A DNA stretch of 33,923 nucleotides from a virus, in the IMG/VR virus record IMGVR_UViG_3300047550_000707, positions 1 through 33,923 of that record; one strand, written 5' to 3'. The notes under the pieces were generated by a model, which was not told the origin of the DNA, ran no database searches, and worked only from the letters and a program-made list of their open reading frames with translations. This document shows positions 22,669 through 29,152 of the stretch, piece by piece. Numbering within the stretch: the first letter of the stretch is position 1; every line of letters begins with the position of its first letter. Made by a program: the position numbers and the translations under genes.

Positions 22669-23133
22669 GGCCTGCTGCCGCACTGGTGGCCGGTCTGTTG
22701 CCGCTCGGCCTTTTCCGGCCGGTGGCCTGCTGCTGCGCGCCTGCTGAAAATCAGGCCGCTGGCGCTGTTCGTCCGTGCGCTGGTAGTGGTGTACCGGCGC
22801 GCTGCTGTTCGCGCCGTGGTGGCCGTATTTAAGGCCTTGCTGCTGGCCTGCTGATTCTGCTGGCCTGCGGCCTGCTGCTGGTGGCCGTGCGCTGGCGGTG
22901 CGCTGGTGGCCTGCTGGTGGCCTGCTGGCCGTGGTGGCGTGGCCGGTGGCGCTGGCCTGCTGCTGGCGCATGATGCCGGAGCGCTGGCCGGTGGCCGGTT
23001 TACGGCCGCGCAATTCAGCAAAGCGCTGCTGTTTATCGCGCTGCAACACGGGCGCGCTGCCAGGGATCACGCTGCCTGGGGCAACAGATGGGACGCGATC
23101 AATTTCATCCTGGCCTGGCTTTCAGTTTGGATT
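22669..23133. repeat. GC-rich low-complexity region with GGCCTGCTG-type repeats
   Basis: These 465 bases lie between the terminator of the plus operon and the end of the minus operon. They consist largely of degenerate GGCCTGCTG / CTGGTGGCC units, especially 22669-22985. Open frames exist on both strands: on plus, hydrophobic Leu/Val/Ala-rich frames that shift into each other around 22850; on minus, a Gln/Arg/Pro-rich frame from a GTG at 23070. None has a convincing start and composition, so I call no gene. From about 22985 to 23133 the DNA is less repetitive. Confidence 0.6.
22877..22920 (+). repeat. Three Chi-like octamers GCTGGTGG
   Basis: Exact copies of the E. coli Chi octamer are at 22877-22884, 22902-22909 and 22913-22920, all in the same orientation, inside the GC-rich repeat. 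Chi redirects RecBCD from degradation to recombination in enteric bacteria. Whether the host of this phage reads the same octamer is unknown. The low complexity of the region makes chance clustering likely. Confidence 0.5.
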
Positions 23134-23424
23134 TCAGCCAGCATCACCCTGCTGCTCTGCTTTCATCGCGCGATGCACCGCAACCATCGCCCCCCGCAGC
23201 GCGTTGTACCCGGACATGCCACGCGCAGCCTTGACCCCAGCGAGATAATCGGCCTTGCTGGGCTTGATCTTGGTCTTGCCCTTCCAGATCGGCTCGTCAG
23301 GATAGTCGCGCAGCACCCGGCGCGCCTCGCACTCGGTCATCCATTCGGGGCACTCGTTGCAGACCTGCTGGCCTGACACCAAGGTGACCGCGGTCTGTCT
23401 GAAACAGCGATTCGCGCAGGTCAT
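23134..23424 (-). CDS. Zinc-finger-like protein, DUF7696-type
   Basis: This 96-residue protein has cysteines at 3, 7, 22, 25 and 32 in MTCANRC...VCNECPEWMTECEARRVL, a pattern I know from phage and plasmid DUF7696-type proteins (CxxxC then CxEC...EC.AR.VL). The rest is basic and helical (KGKTKIKPSKADYLAGVKAA). Its ATG overlaps the TGA of the resolvase gene (ATGA). It is the last of a three-gene minus-strand unit and probably binds nucleic acid together with, or next to, the resolvase. Confidence 0.7.
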   Translation of the reverse strand: MTCANRCFRQTAVTLVSGQQVCNECPEWMTECEARRVLRDYPDEPIWKGKTKIKPSKADYLAGVKAARGMSGYNALRGAMVAVHRAMKAEQQGDAG

Positions 23425-23885
23425 GGTTGTAGCTGGGTGTCGAGCGCCCAGTGCAAGATGGCAATGGCATCGGCCTCGTTGTCGTTCTCCGCGGGATGGC
23501 CCTTGGCTTTAGCCGCGGCAATCATCTCATCCTTGCCAGCGTTTCCCTTGCCAGTTGCATGCTTCTTGATCGTGCCAACCGGAACGCCCTGATACGCGAT
23601 GCGATGATGTTCACACCACGCAGTCAGCACGGCCAGGAAGCCACCGTAGACATGAGCGGCATCCGTGCCAGCATGACGGCGCACCTCTTCAAAGTAGACG
23701 GCATCCACTTGGCCCAGCTGATTCTTGATCTCCGTCAGCCAGGTCTTGAAGCGTAGGTAGCGCATGCCGCCGCCTTCATAGCGCCCAGGCTTGAAAGTCA
23801 CCCAGCCGTGCGAGATCGACCCATCACTGGATGCTGCCCAGCCGCTGGTCGTGCCAAGGTCCAACGCCAGGATGACCTCTCTCAT
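23421..23885 (-). CDS. RuvC-like Holliday junction resolvase
   Basis: This 154-residue RNase H-fold protein has LALDLGTTSGWA with D9, VYFEEV with E66/E67, and NDNEADAIAI with D139 near the C-terminus. These are the positions of the acidic metal ligands in RuvC-type nucleases, and the length is normal. It should cut branched DNA before packaging or resolve recombination intermediates made by the exonuclease/RecT pair of the plus operon. ATGA junctions couple it on both sides, to the ribbon-helix-helix gene and to the zinc-finger gene. Confidence 0.85.
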   Translation of the reverse strand: MREVILALDLGTTSGWAASSDGSISHGWVTFKPGRYEGGGMRYLRFKTWLTEIKNQLGQVDAVYFEEVRRHAGTDAAHVYGGFLAVLTAWCEHHRIAYQGVPVGTIKKHATGKGNAGKDEMIAAAKAKGHPAENDNEADAIAILHWALDTQLQP

Positions 23886-24061
23886 TTCGGCCCCAGCAGT
23901 TGATTCAGCCGCGAGTGCATGTCACTGTAGCGTGGCGTGAGCGCCTGCCGGATGCACTCCTCGATGATGCTGGCGCGGGAGCGGCGTTGATCCTCGGCGG
24001 CTTTGTCCAGCAGAGCGCGACTCTCCGGCCGCAGCCGCAGGGTGAAGACTTTCTGTCGCAT
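23882..24061 (-). CDS. Ribbon-helix-helix DNA-binding protein
   Basis: This 59-residue protein starts at ATG 24061 (AAAGGCATGTT before it); an upstream in-frame start at 24136 would lie in the control region. VFTLRLRPESRALLDKAAED forms strand and helix 1, and RSRASIIEECIRQAL helix 2, the Arc/CopG/MetJ fold. It is the first gene of the resolvase unit and lies 102 bases from the FNR-like site 2 centre region shared with the recombinase. Autoregulation of the divergent promoters is likely but unproven. Confidence 0.8.
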   Translation of the reverse strand: MRQKVFTLRLRPESRALLDKAAEDQRRSRASIIEECIRQALTPRYSDMHSRLNQLLGPK

Positions 24062-24122
24062 AACATGCCTTTCTGTATAGCGGGAAGACAGACCAATCCT
24101 ACCCTCTGAGGCCACAAAAAAC

Positions 24123-24136
24123 TTGACCAAGATCAA
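24123..24136. promoter_or_regulatory. FNR-box-like palindrome, site 2
   Basis: TTGACCAAGATCAA differs from the FNR consensus TTGATnnnnATCAA by one base. With its flanks, CTTGACCAAGATCAAGATTC matches site 1 (CTTGATCCAGATCAATGTTC) at 16 of 20 positions. It lies 62 bases from the ribbon-helix-helix start and 102 bases from the recombinase start, about the same distance as site 1 from its plus-strand gene. Confidence 0.55.
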
Positions 24137-24182
24137 GATTCTGGAAGATTGCTGTTGCCAGCCTGCCGCCGATCGGTTACAG

Positions 24183-24212
24183 TTCGCTCATGGTGTAGCG
24201 CAATGCTATACC
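24183..24212 (+). promoter_or_regulatory. Putative promoter of the recombinase operon
   Basis: An extended -10 element TGCTATACC (24204-24212 including the TG) lies 25 bases before the recombinase start. A weak -35 (TTCGCT, 24183-24188) is 18 bases upstream of the hexamer. GAGGAGTTGAC before the ATG is a strong ribosome site. The weak -35 fits an activator-dependent promoter. Confidence 0.4.
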
Positions 24213-24237
24213 CAACCACCCAGATTGAGGAGTTGAC

Positions 24238-24897
24238 ATGGACTACATCGCATACTATCGAGTCAGCACGGATCGCCAAGGCAACAGCGGCCTTGGACTC
24301 GAGGCGCAGCAGGCCGCGGTCAAGCAGCACGGCGGCAACATCATTGCCGAGTTCACCGAGGTCGAGAGCGGTGGCAAGTCATGCCGCCCCCAGTTGCTGG
24401 CCGCACTGGCCGAGTGCAAGCGCACCGGCGCAACCCTGATCGTTGCCAAGCTGGACCGGCTTGCGCGTGATGCCAAGCTGATCCTGACCCTGGTCGATGA
24501 GGGCGCGAAGGTCAAGTTCCTGGACTTGCCGGAGATCGACACAGAAGGTCCGATCGGCAGGCTGATGCTGACCATCATCGCTGGCGTGGCCGAGTTCGAG
24601 CGCCGTATCATCTCCAAGCGTACCAAGGAAGCGCTGGCCGTCAAGAAGGCGCGCGGCGTGAAGCTTGGCTGTCCGTGCCCGGAGCGCGGTGGCGCAATCA
24701 CCGGCAGTCGGCGCGCCGCCAAGGCATTGGCCGCAGCCAGGCCGCTGGCCGGGGTGCTGGCCGACATCCGGCAATCCGGCTTCACCACCATCCGGGAAAT
24801 CCAGCAGGAACTCATGGCGCGTGGCATTGCCACGCCATCAGGCAGCAAGTCGTGGTCTACAAGCGCGGTTCAACGGTTGATAGGGAGGGTCGGGTGA
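24238..24897 (+). CDS. Small serine recombinase (resolvase/invertase family)
   Basis: This 219-residue protein has the catalytic motif YYRVSTDRQ with Ser10. The catalytic domain blocks AKLDRLARDAKLILTLVDEG and GPIGRLMLTIIAGVAEFERR then IISKRTKEAL are intact. The C-terminal DNA-binding part (TTIREIQQELMARGIATPSG, then WSTSAVQRLIGR) is a helix-turn-helix. It is a small resolvase/invertase, not a large serine integrase. It may resolve multimers, invert a segment, or integrate the phage. No inverted-repeat pair of crossover sites is visible to me. It heads the second plus-strand operon and overlaps the next microgene (GTGA). Confidence 0.88.
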   Translation: MDYIAYYRVSTDRQGNSGLGLEAQQAAVKQHGGNIIAEFTEVESGGKSCRPQLLAALAECKRTGATLIVAKLDRLARDAKLILTLVDEGAKVKFLDLPEIDTEGPIGRLMLTIIAGVAEFERRIISKRTKEALAVKKARGVKLGCPCPERGGAITGSRRAAKALAAARPLAGVLADIRQSGFTTIREIQQELMARGIATPSGSKSWSTSAVQRLIGRVG

Positions 24898-24959
24898 GCG
24901 AGATCATCGCGTGGTACTTGGTATTCCTGTTGCTGGTCATTCTAATTTACGGAGGCTGA
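24894..24959 (+). CDS. 21-residue membrane micropeptide
   Basis: The start is GTG 24894, overlapping the recombinase TGA (GTGA), and it reads MSEIIAWYLVFLLLVILIYG plus one more glycine. It is a single hydrophobic helix with an acidic N-terminus. Its last codons (GGAGGCTGA) contain the ribosome site of the following gene, so translation of one may assist the other. It is too short for a family match; real status is probable but not certain. Confidence 0.5.
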   Translation: MSEIIAWYLVFLLLVILIYGG

Positions 24960-24960
24960 T

Positions 24961-25230
24961 ATGAAACTGATGGACATTTTCTTCTCGCTGATGGATGGGT
25001 ATGACCCGCCGATCATGCTGCCGCATGAGGCGATCATGGCCTGGAGGCCGACTGATCCCCGGCGCTATGACTCGGTCCGTGCCGAGTGCATCAAGACCCT
25101 GCGCGAGAGTAACCGCTACATCCTGGACGGCCACTTCACTCCGACGAAGGCGGCGAACACGGATATCACGGTCACATTCAATCGCGCGCGTCAGCAACAT
25201 GGCGAGAAACTTATCCAGGTGGCGCAATGA
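24961..25230 (+). CDS. Hypothetical early protein, 89 residues
   Basis: I do not recognise a family. ATG is preceded by GGAGGCTGAT. MKLMDIFFSLMDGYDPPIML at the N-terminus is followed by HEAIMAWRPTDPRRYDSVRA and a basic C-terminal part (TVTFNRARQQHGEKLIQVAQ). It has no membrane segment and no cysteine cluster. ATGA couples it to the lipoprotein gene. Confidence 0.6.
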   Translation: MKLMDIFFSLMDGYDPPIMLPHEAIMAWRPTDPRRYDSVRAECIKTLRESNRYILDGHFTPTKAANTDITVTFNRARQQHGEKLIQVAQ

Positions 25231-25472
25231 AGACCATGCTGGCGTTCGTGTGGATCATCTTGGGCGGCTGCACAACCGTGCAGGAGGCGGTCACCACGCT
25301 ACAGGTGGACAAAGAAATCCAAGCCATGAGTCGAGCGGAGGTCATCGCAGGCATCAACGAATGCGAGAGCGCTGGGCAACGGGCTGTGGTGTTAAGCGCC
25401 AAGCGGCGCATCAATGGGCAAGTGATCCCGGCTCCAGTCGAGGTGACCTGTCTTCCGAAAATCAAATGGTGA
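25227..25472 (+). CDS. Predicted small lipoprotein
   Basis: This 81-residue protein has an N-terminus MKTMLAFVWIILGGC that is a lipoprotein signal: Lys2, hydrophobic core, and lipobox L-G-G-C with Cys15. The mature part (MSRAEVIAGINECESAGQRA, then AKRRINGQVI and VEVTCLP) is a small domain with two further cysteines. Threonine after Cys15 would allow sorting to the outer membrane. Phage lipoproteins of this size often block superinfecting phages or act as Rz1 spanins. Its place in the early operon, far from the lysis genes, favours exclusion, but that is an inference. Confidence 0.65.
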   Translation: MKTMLAFVWIILGGCTTVQEAVTTLQVDKEIQAMSRAEVIAGINECESAGQRAVVLSAKRRINGQVIPAPVEVTCLPKIKW

Positions 25473-25479
25473 GGTGGCT

Positions 25480-25701
25480 ATGAGTCAGAAACTTGAAGTC
25501 TTAACTTATATTCAGAAACGCAAGGGTATCACTGCCATGCAAGCGTTCGTTGACCTGGGCATAACCAGGCTGGCAAGCCGAGTCTACGAACTGCGCGGCG
25601 ATGGGCATCTGATCCTCGACTACTGGATTAGGGTCAAGGATCGGGCGGGGCGTGAGGTGAAGGTCAAGCGCTATGTTTTGCAACCGAAAGGGAAAAAATA
25701 A
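25480..25701 (+). CDS. HTH_39-type helix-turn-helix protein
   Basis: The start is ATG 25480, with GAGGTGGCT before it; a GTG two codons earlier lies inside that ribosome site. The 73 residues KLEVLTYIQKRKGITAMQAF, VDLGITRLASRVYELRGDGH and a C-terminal strand fit the winged helix-turn-helix HTH_39 pattern (VL.YL...G.IT..EA....GI.RLA.RI.ELR..G). Such proteins are common in proteobacterial phages next to recombination genes and probably control them. It shares one base with the exonuclease start (TAATG). Confidence 0.78.
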   Translation: MSQKLEVLTYIQKRKGITAMQAFVDLGITRLASRVYELRGDGHLILDYWIRVKDRAGREVKVKRYVLQPKGKK

Positions 25702-26654
25702 TGGTCAGCAAAGTTACACCGGACACCATGATGTCGGCCAGCAGGTTGCCGTCACTTATGGGATACAGCAAGTACAACACCCCCAATGATGAGTTGCAGT
25801 ACAGCATCCGCGCCTTGCAAGACATGGAGCGTCCAGACATTGGTAATGAAGCGATGGCCTGGGGCAATCAGATGGAGCCACTGATTCTGTCCGAGGCAGC
25901 GCGCAGGCTGGAACTCAGCGATGTTGTGCTGGACTATCCGGAGGCCAAGTTCCATCCGGCGATCCCGCTGTGCTGCTCTCTTGATGGTACTGGTGACGGC
26001 CGCGGTCAGGTCTTTCGTACTGATCCAGATAATGGCATCTATGTAGTCGGCCAGGACAGCATCACGCTGCACGGGGTCGGCGTACTCGAGGCCAAGCTGA
26101 CAAGCACCAGGCCAGAGGAAGTGCCAGCACTGTACCGTGGTCCTATCCAGCTGCAAGGACAGATGGACATCATCCAGGCGCAGTGGGGCGCGGTCTGTGT
26201 TCTGTACGGTGGCACTGAACTTCGCATCTTCCTGTTCGCACCGCATATTGGAACGGTCACCCGGATAGTGGAAGCGGTCAAGGATTTTCAGTGGCGGCTT
26301 GACAATTGGAAAGTTAATGGCGAGATCGATTTTTACCCGCCGTCCAGTAGCAAGGATGCGGATCGCATGTATCCCGAGGCCGAGGACATCGAAGTCATGT
26401 TGCCGCCAACAGCCGAGCAGCTGGTAAAAAAAATCTGGGCAGCACAAGCCGCGGCATTGCAGGCAGAAGCTGATCGCAGCAAAGCCGAGGCCGATCTGAA
26501 GGTGCTGATGGGTAAGGCAACCACCGGTCTGATCGGTGACTGGAAAGTGTCCTGGCCCATGCGGCACTACACCGCGAAGCCAGCCAAGGTCACACCGGCC
26601 AAGGAAGCGTACAGCATTCGTCAATCTAATCTCTCAATCAAGGAACGCAAATGA
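25701..26654 (+). CDS. YqaJ/lambda-Exo-type exonuclease
   Basis: This 317-residue protein has the YqaJ nuclease signature: ASRLPSLMGYSKYNTPNDEL at the N-terminus, GNEAMAWGNQMEPLILSEAA (48-67) with E50, LDG with D95, and the metal-binding ExK in GVLEAKLTS (E130, K132). It should digest one strand of double-stranded DNA ends to make 3' tails for the annealing protein encoded next (ATGA junction). The C-terminal third (about 240-280) is a charged, Ala-rich helix that could contact that partner. Confidence 0.85.
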   Translation: MVSKVTPDTMMSASRLPSLMGYSKYNTPNDELQYSIRALQDMERPDIGNEAMAWGNQMEPLILSEAARRLELSDVVLDYPEAKFHPAIPLCCSLDGTGDGRGQVFRTDPDNGIYVVGQDSITLHGVGVLEAKLTSTRPEEVPALYRGPIQLQGQMDIIQAQWGAVCVLYGGTELRIFLFAPHIGTVTRIVEAVKDFQWRLDNWKVNGEIDFYPPSSSKDADRMYPEAEDIEVMLPPTAEQLVKKIWAAQAAALQAEADRSKAEADLKVLMGKATTGLIGDWKVSWPMRHYTAKPAKVTPAKEAYSIRQSNLSIKERK

Positions 26655-27697
26655 GTAACATCACTACCCGCCAGGGGTTCGCGCCCCAGACATTCACCGA
26701 GTGCCGACAGTTTGCCGAGGAGTTGGCCTCATCCAGCCTGGTCCCGAAACAGTACCAGGGCAAGAGTCAGGACATTCTGGTCTGTGTTCAGTGGGGCATG
26801 GAACTGGGCCTCGCTCCCATGCAGGCACTCCAGAACATCGCCGTGATCAACGGCAAGCCGTCAGTCTATGGTGACGCAGCGCTGGCGCTGGTCCAGGCCA
26901 GCCCGTTGTGCGAGGGTGTCGAGGAGACAATCGAGGGCGAAGGCACTCCCAACCCGGTGGCCGTCTGCACCTGTCACCGCAAGAACCGCCAGCCTGTGTC
27001 CGCGCGGTTCAGCGTCGAGGACGCAAAGCGCGCTGGCCTCTGGGGCAAGCAAGGCCCGTGGCAGGCATACCCCAAGCGCATGCTCCAGATGCGCGCCAGG
27101 GGCTTCGCGCTGCGCGATGCCTTCCCAGATGTGCTGAAGGGACTGATCACCGCCGAGGAAGCGCATGACTACCCGGCAGAGCGCGATGTCTCGCCAGTCA
27201 AGGCCAACCCGCTGGATGCCATTGCACCGCCAGTAGCGCCAACAGAATTGATCTACAACATCCCGGCTGAGACAATTACGGCTGAGATGCTGGAGCAGGT
27301 AGTCGAGCCGGTGGAGGTAGCGCAGACAGCAGAGGAACTCAAGGCCGAGTTTGAGGAGGCTGGCATCGAGGTGGTCGAGGTAGAGACAGTGCAGGAACTG
27401 CCGTCAGCAGCGCCGCGGATGTACCGACTGATGGTCCCAGGCAAGGCCGAGCCGCTGAAGGAATTCGATGAGCCGCTGGATTTCATCAAAGCATACGAAG
27501 ACATGGCCGAGCGCACTGCCCGTGCTGGCAAAGCGGCGCACCGTGACCGCATGACAAAGCTGCGAGAGTTGCGCGAGGCCAATGAGGAAACCTTGAAAAA
27601 GATGCCGGTAGTTCAGAGGACGATGCAAAGCGCGGCCTACAGCCACCGTCTTGCTGCCCTTGGCGCTGCGATGAAGGAGGCTGACAATGCAGGTTAG
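26651..27697 (+). CDS. RecT-family single-strand annealing protein
   Basis: This 348-residue protein has an N-terminal part (TECRQFAEELASSSLVPKQY, QDILVCVQWGMELGLAPMQA, LQNIAVINGKPSVYGDAALA, then KQGPWQAYPKRMLQMRARGF and ALRDAFPDVLKGL) following the RecT family closely. The C-terminal half is acidic (repeated VE/EE from about 215 to 250) and then basic-helical. It anneals complementary strands and pairs with the upstream exonuclease. It may help genome circularisation or concatemer formation, since no replication genes are seen. Confidence 0.88.
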   Translation: MSNITTRQGFAPQTFTECRQFAEELASSSLVPKQYQGKSQDILVCVQWGMELGLAPMQALQNIAVINGKPSVYGDAALALVQASPLCEGVEETIEGEGTPNPVAVCTCHRKNRQPVSARFSVEDAKRAGLWGKQGPWQAYPKRMLQMRARGFALRDAFPDVLKGLITAEEAHDYPAERDVSPVKANPLDAIAPPVAPTELIYNIPAETITAEMLEQVVEPVEVAQTAEELKAEFEEAGIEVVEVETVQELPSAAPRMYRLMVPGKAEPLKEFDEPLDFIKAYEDMAERTARAGKAAHRDRMTKLRELREANEETLKKMPVVQRTMQSAAYSHRLAALGAAMKEADNAG

Positions 27698-27863
27698 ACA
27701 CACAATCGAAGCGCTGACGCTGGAGCAGCTGGAGGAACTCATTGCTCACTACCATAAGCGCTGGCCGTCCACCGGCTACGGCACAAGCACCGGCACTATC
27801 AGCTATCGGCATGGCGATGATGTTTGGGTTTGCACCATGACACGCGAGGATAGCTGCGACTGA
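27687..27863 (+). CDS. Hypothetical protein, 58 residues
   Basis: ATG 27687 lies 8 bases inside the end of the RecT-type gene, with GAAGGAGGCTGACA before it. It starts MQVRHTIEALTLEQLEELIA and contains GTSTGTISYRHGDDVWVCTM near the C-terminus. There is no known family. A strong ribosome site and tight packing support it. Confidence 0.6.
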   Translation: MQVRHTIEALTLEQLEELIAHYHKRWPSTGYGTSTGTISYRHGDDVWVCTMTREDSCD

Positions 27864-27880
27864 TCAACGGGGGAAAGCGG

Positions 27881-27958
27881 ATGCTGAAGAAGTTAGCGTT
27901 GCGACTACGCGGCGGATCAGTGCAGCGAGTACCCCACCCTTTTGAGGTGCGCAAATGA
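27881..27958 (+). CDS. 25-residue basic peptide
   Basis: ATG 27881, with GGGGGAAAGCGG before it. It reads MLKKLALRLRGGSVQRVPHP and ends FEVRK; it is very basic. Its TGA overlaps the next ATG (ATGA). The chain of overlaps to both following genes is the main reason to call it. Function unknown. Confidence 0.4.
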   Translation: MLKKLALRLRGGSVQRVPHPFEVRK

Positions 27959-28047
27959 GAATCTTGCCTGATTTTTTGTATACGCCTGTTGCTGCATATC
28001 TGCTCGGTTTATTTATGGGGTATTTGATTTGGGGGATAAAAATATGA
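27955..28047 (+). CDS. 30-residue membrane protein
   Basis: ATG 27955 overlaps the preceding stop, and its TGA overlaps the next start (ATGA at both ends). MRILPDFLYTPVAAYLLGLF then MGYLIWGIKI is one transmembrane helix with a short basic end. It belongs to a set of four very small membrane proteins in the early operons. Confidence 0.55.
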   Translation: MRILPDFLYTPVAAYLLGLFMGYLIWGIKI

Positions 28048-28325
28048 GCCGCATCACACAACAAGACATGATCCGCATGGCGCGTGAGGCTGGAGCGTAT
28101 TCAATCTTTGAAAAAGACAATGACTGCGCATTTGAACTTCCAGCACTTAAACGCTTTGCTCAACTGGTCGAGCAACACATTCTGCGTGGCTACCCTGATG
28201 ATAAAGGCAATACTGATATTTATGTCATGGGTGAATACGCTGGTCGAGGAAAATGCAGCACCATCACTTTTCCCAAAGACCTATTCTCGAAAGAACGAAT
28301 CAACGGCATGAAGGGGGAAGCATGA
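28044..28325 (+). CDS. Hypothetical early protein, 93 residues
   Basis: The start is ATG 28044, in the ATGA overlap; an in-frame ATG at 28029 lies inside the preceding gene without a ribosome site. SRITQQDMIRMAREAGAYSI and LKRFAQLVEQHIL follow a pattern seen in many uncharacterised phage early proteins (I.MAREAG...L..FA.LVE). Function unknown. ATGA couples it to the following gene. Confidence 0.65.
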   Translation: MSRITQQDMIRMAREAGAYSIFEKDNDCAFELPALKRFAQLVEQHILRGYPDDKGNTDIYVMGEYAGRGKCSTITFPKDLFSKERINGMKGEA

Positions 28326-28738
28326 CGTACAAGGAAGAACAAGCATACGAGGTGGCAGACTATTTGCCCTTGCTGTCAATAGACGGCGTCAACTTGTCCG
28401 GCGCAGTGATTGATCAGATCATGGCGTGGGGGCGGAAATGCGCTGTGCAAGCGCGAGAGCGCGAGCAGAATCAGACGAAGCAAAAGCCGGTGGTGTGGTT
28501 TGATTCCAATGCTTGCGAGGGCGATGAAAATCAAGTTTGTGGTATGAAAACCAAGCGTCATACAACCCCCCTTTACACCCACCCACCCAAGCGCGAATGG
28601 GTAGGGCTGACGGACGAAGATATGCGGCTATGTTTAGCTGCAGCTGATTACAACCAAGCTCGATACAAACGAACACAATACTGGGCGCATTTAGCAACAG
28701 CCATCGAAGCCAAGCTGCGGGAGAAGAACGGATGCTAA
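28322..28738 (+). CDS. Hypothetical early protein, 138 residues
   Basis: The start is ATG 28322, overlapping the preceding TGA. The central segment TTPLYTHPPKREWVGLTDED is a common block in phage early proteins that otherwise differ from each other. The C-terminus is helical (AHLATAIEAKLREKNGC). The N-terminal half is YKEEQAYEVADYLPLLSIDG. I cannot assign a function. Confidence 0.65.
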   Translation: MTYKEEQAYEVADYLPLLSIDGVNLSGAVIDQIMAWGRKCAVQAREREQNQTKQKPVVWFDSNACEGDENQVCGMKTKRHTTPLYTHPPKREWVGLTDEDMRLCLAAADYNQARYKRTQYWAHLATAIEAKLREKNGC

Positions 28739-29139
28739 TCCAACTACTTCAACCCGACCCGATCTTGCGTGATGACCCTGTTCGACCTAGCATTAGCCCA
28801 GAACAACGCATTGGACGGAGCCGCGAAGTGCTGATGTGGTTAGAGGACCGGCAGATCGGCGCGGTACTGTGCGTTAGTTTCCAAGGCATTGTGCCTGTAA
28901 CAGAGGAGGAACTATTTTCAGTCGGCCCTCGCATTGATATTGCGGTGCTGTATTCGATCTGGTCTTACAAGTCGGGATGCGGTAGCAAGCTGGTCAGGGC
29001 ATTCCAAGACAGCCAGCCAGCGATAGTCAAACGCATTGTCACTATGTCTCCCAAAACAGAGATGGCTAGGCAATTTCACTTGAAGAACGGAGCGCGACTT
29101 TTGCAGACCAACGAGGAGACGGTGAACTATGAATACTGA
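28732..29139 (+). CDS. GNAT-fold-like phage protein
   Basis: This 135-residue protein starts MLIQLLQPDPILRDDPVRPS and has the blocks IGAVLCVSFQGIVPVTEEEL, IAVLYSIWSYKSGCGSKLVR, and VTMSPKTEMARQFHLKNGAR, ending ETVNYEY. The strand, the G-x-G-x-K-L loop (GCGSKLV) and the late helix A.QFHLKNGA fit the GNAT acetyltransferase fold. I recall this exact series in proteins from many marine and freshwater phages. Whether it still binds acetyl-CoA is unknown. It overlaps the preceding gene by 7 bases. Confidence 0.65.
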   Translation: MLIQLLQPDPILRDDPVRPSISPEQRIGRSREVLMWLEDRQIGAVLCVSFQGIVPVTEEELFSVGPRIDIAVLYSIWSYKSGCGSKLVRAFQDSQPAIVKRIVTMSPKTEMARQFHLKNGARLLQTNEETVNYEY

Positions 29140-29152
29140 ACGGAGGAAATGA

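Noticed and set aside
22630-23070. Minus-strand Gln/Arg/Pro-rich frame, GTG start overlapping a TGA
   Set aside because: The composition is explained by reading the GC-rich repeat backwards; there is no domain and it ends inside the terminator region.
22906-23376. Plus-strand frame with a hydrophobic segment (WDAINFILAWLSVWISASIT)
   Set aside because: It begins at a GTG in low-complexity repeats and then runs 243 bases antisense into the well-supported zinc-finger gene.
19936-24181. Shared 11-mer GATCGGTTACA at 19936-19946 and 24171-24181
   Set aside because: Both copies are in control regions, but an 11-base match between two places is expected many times by chance in a genome this size, and flanks do not align well.
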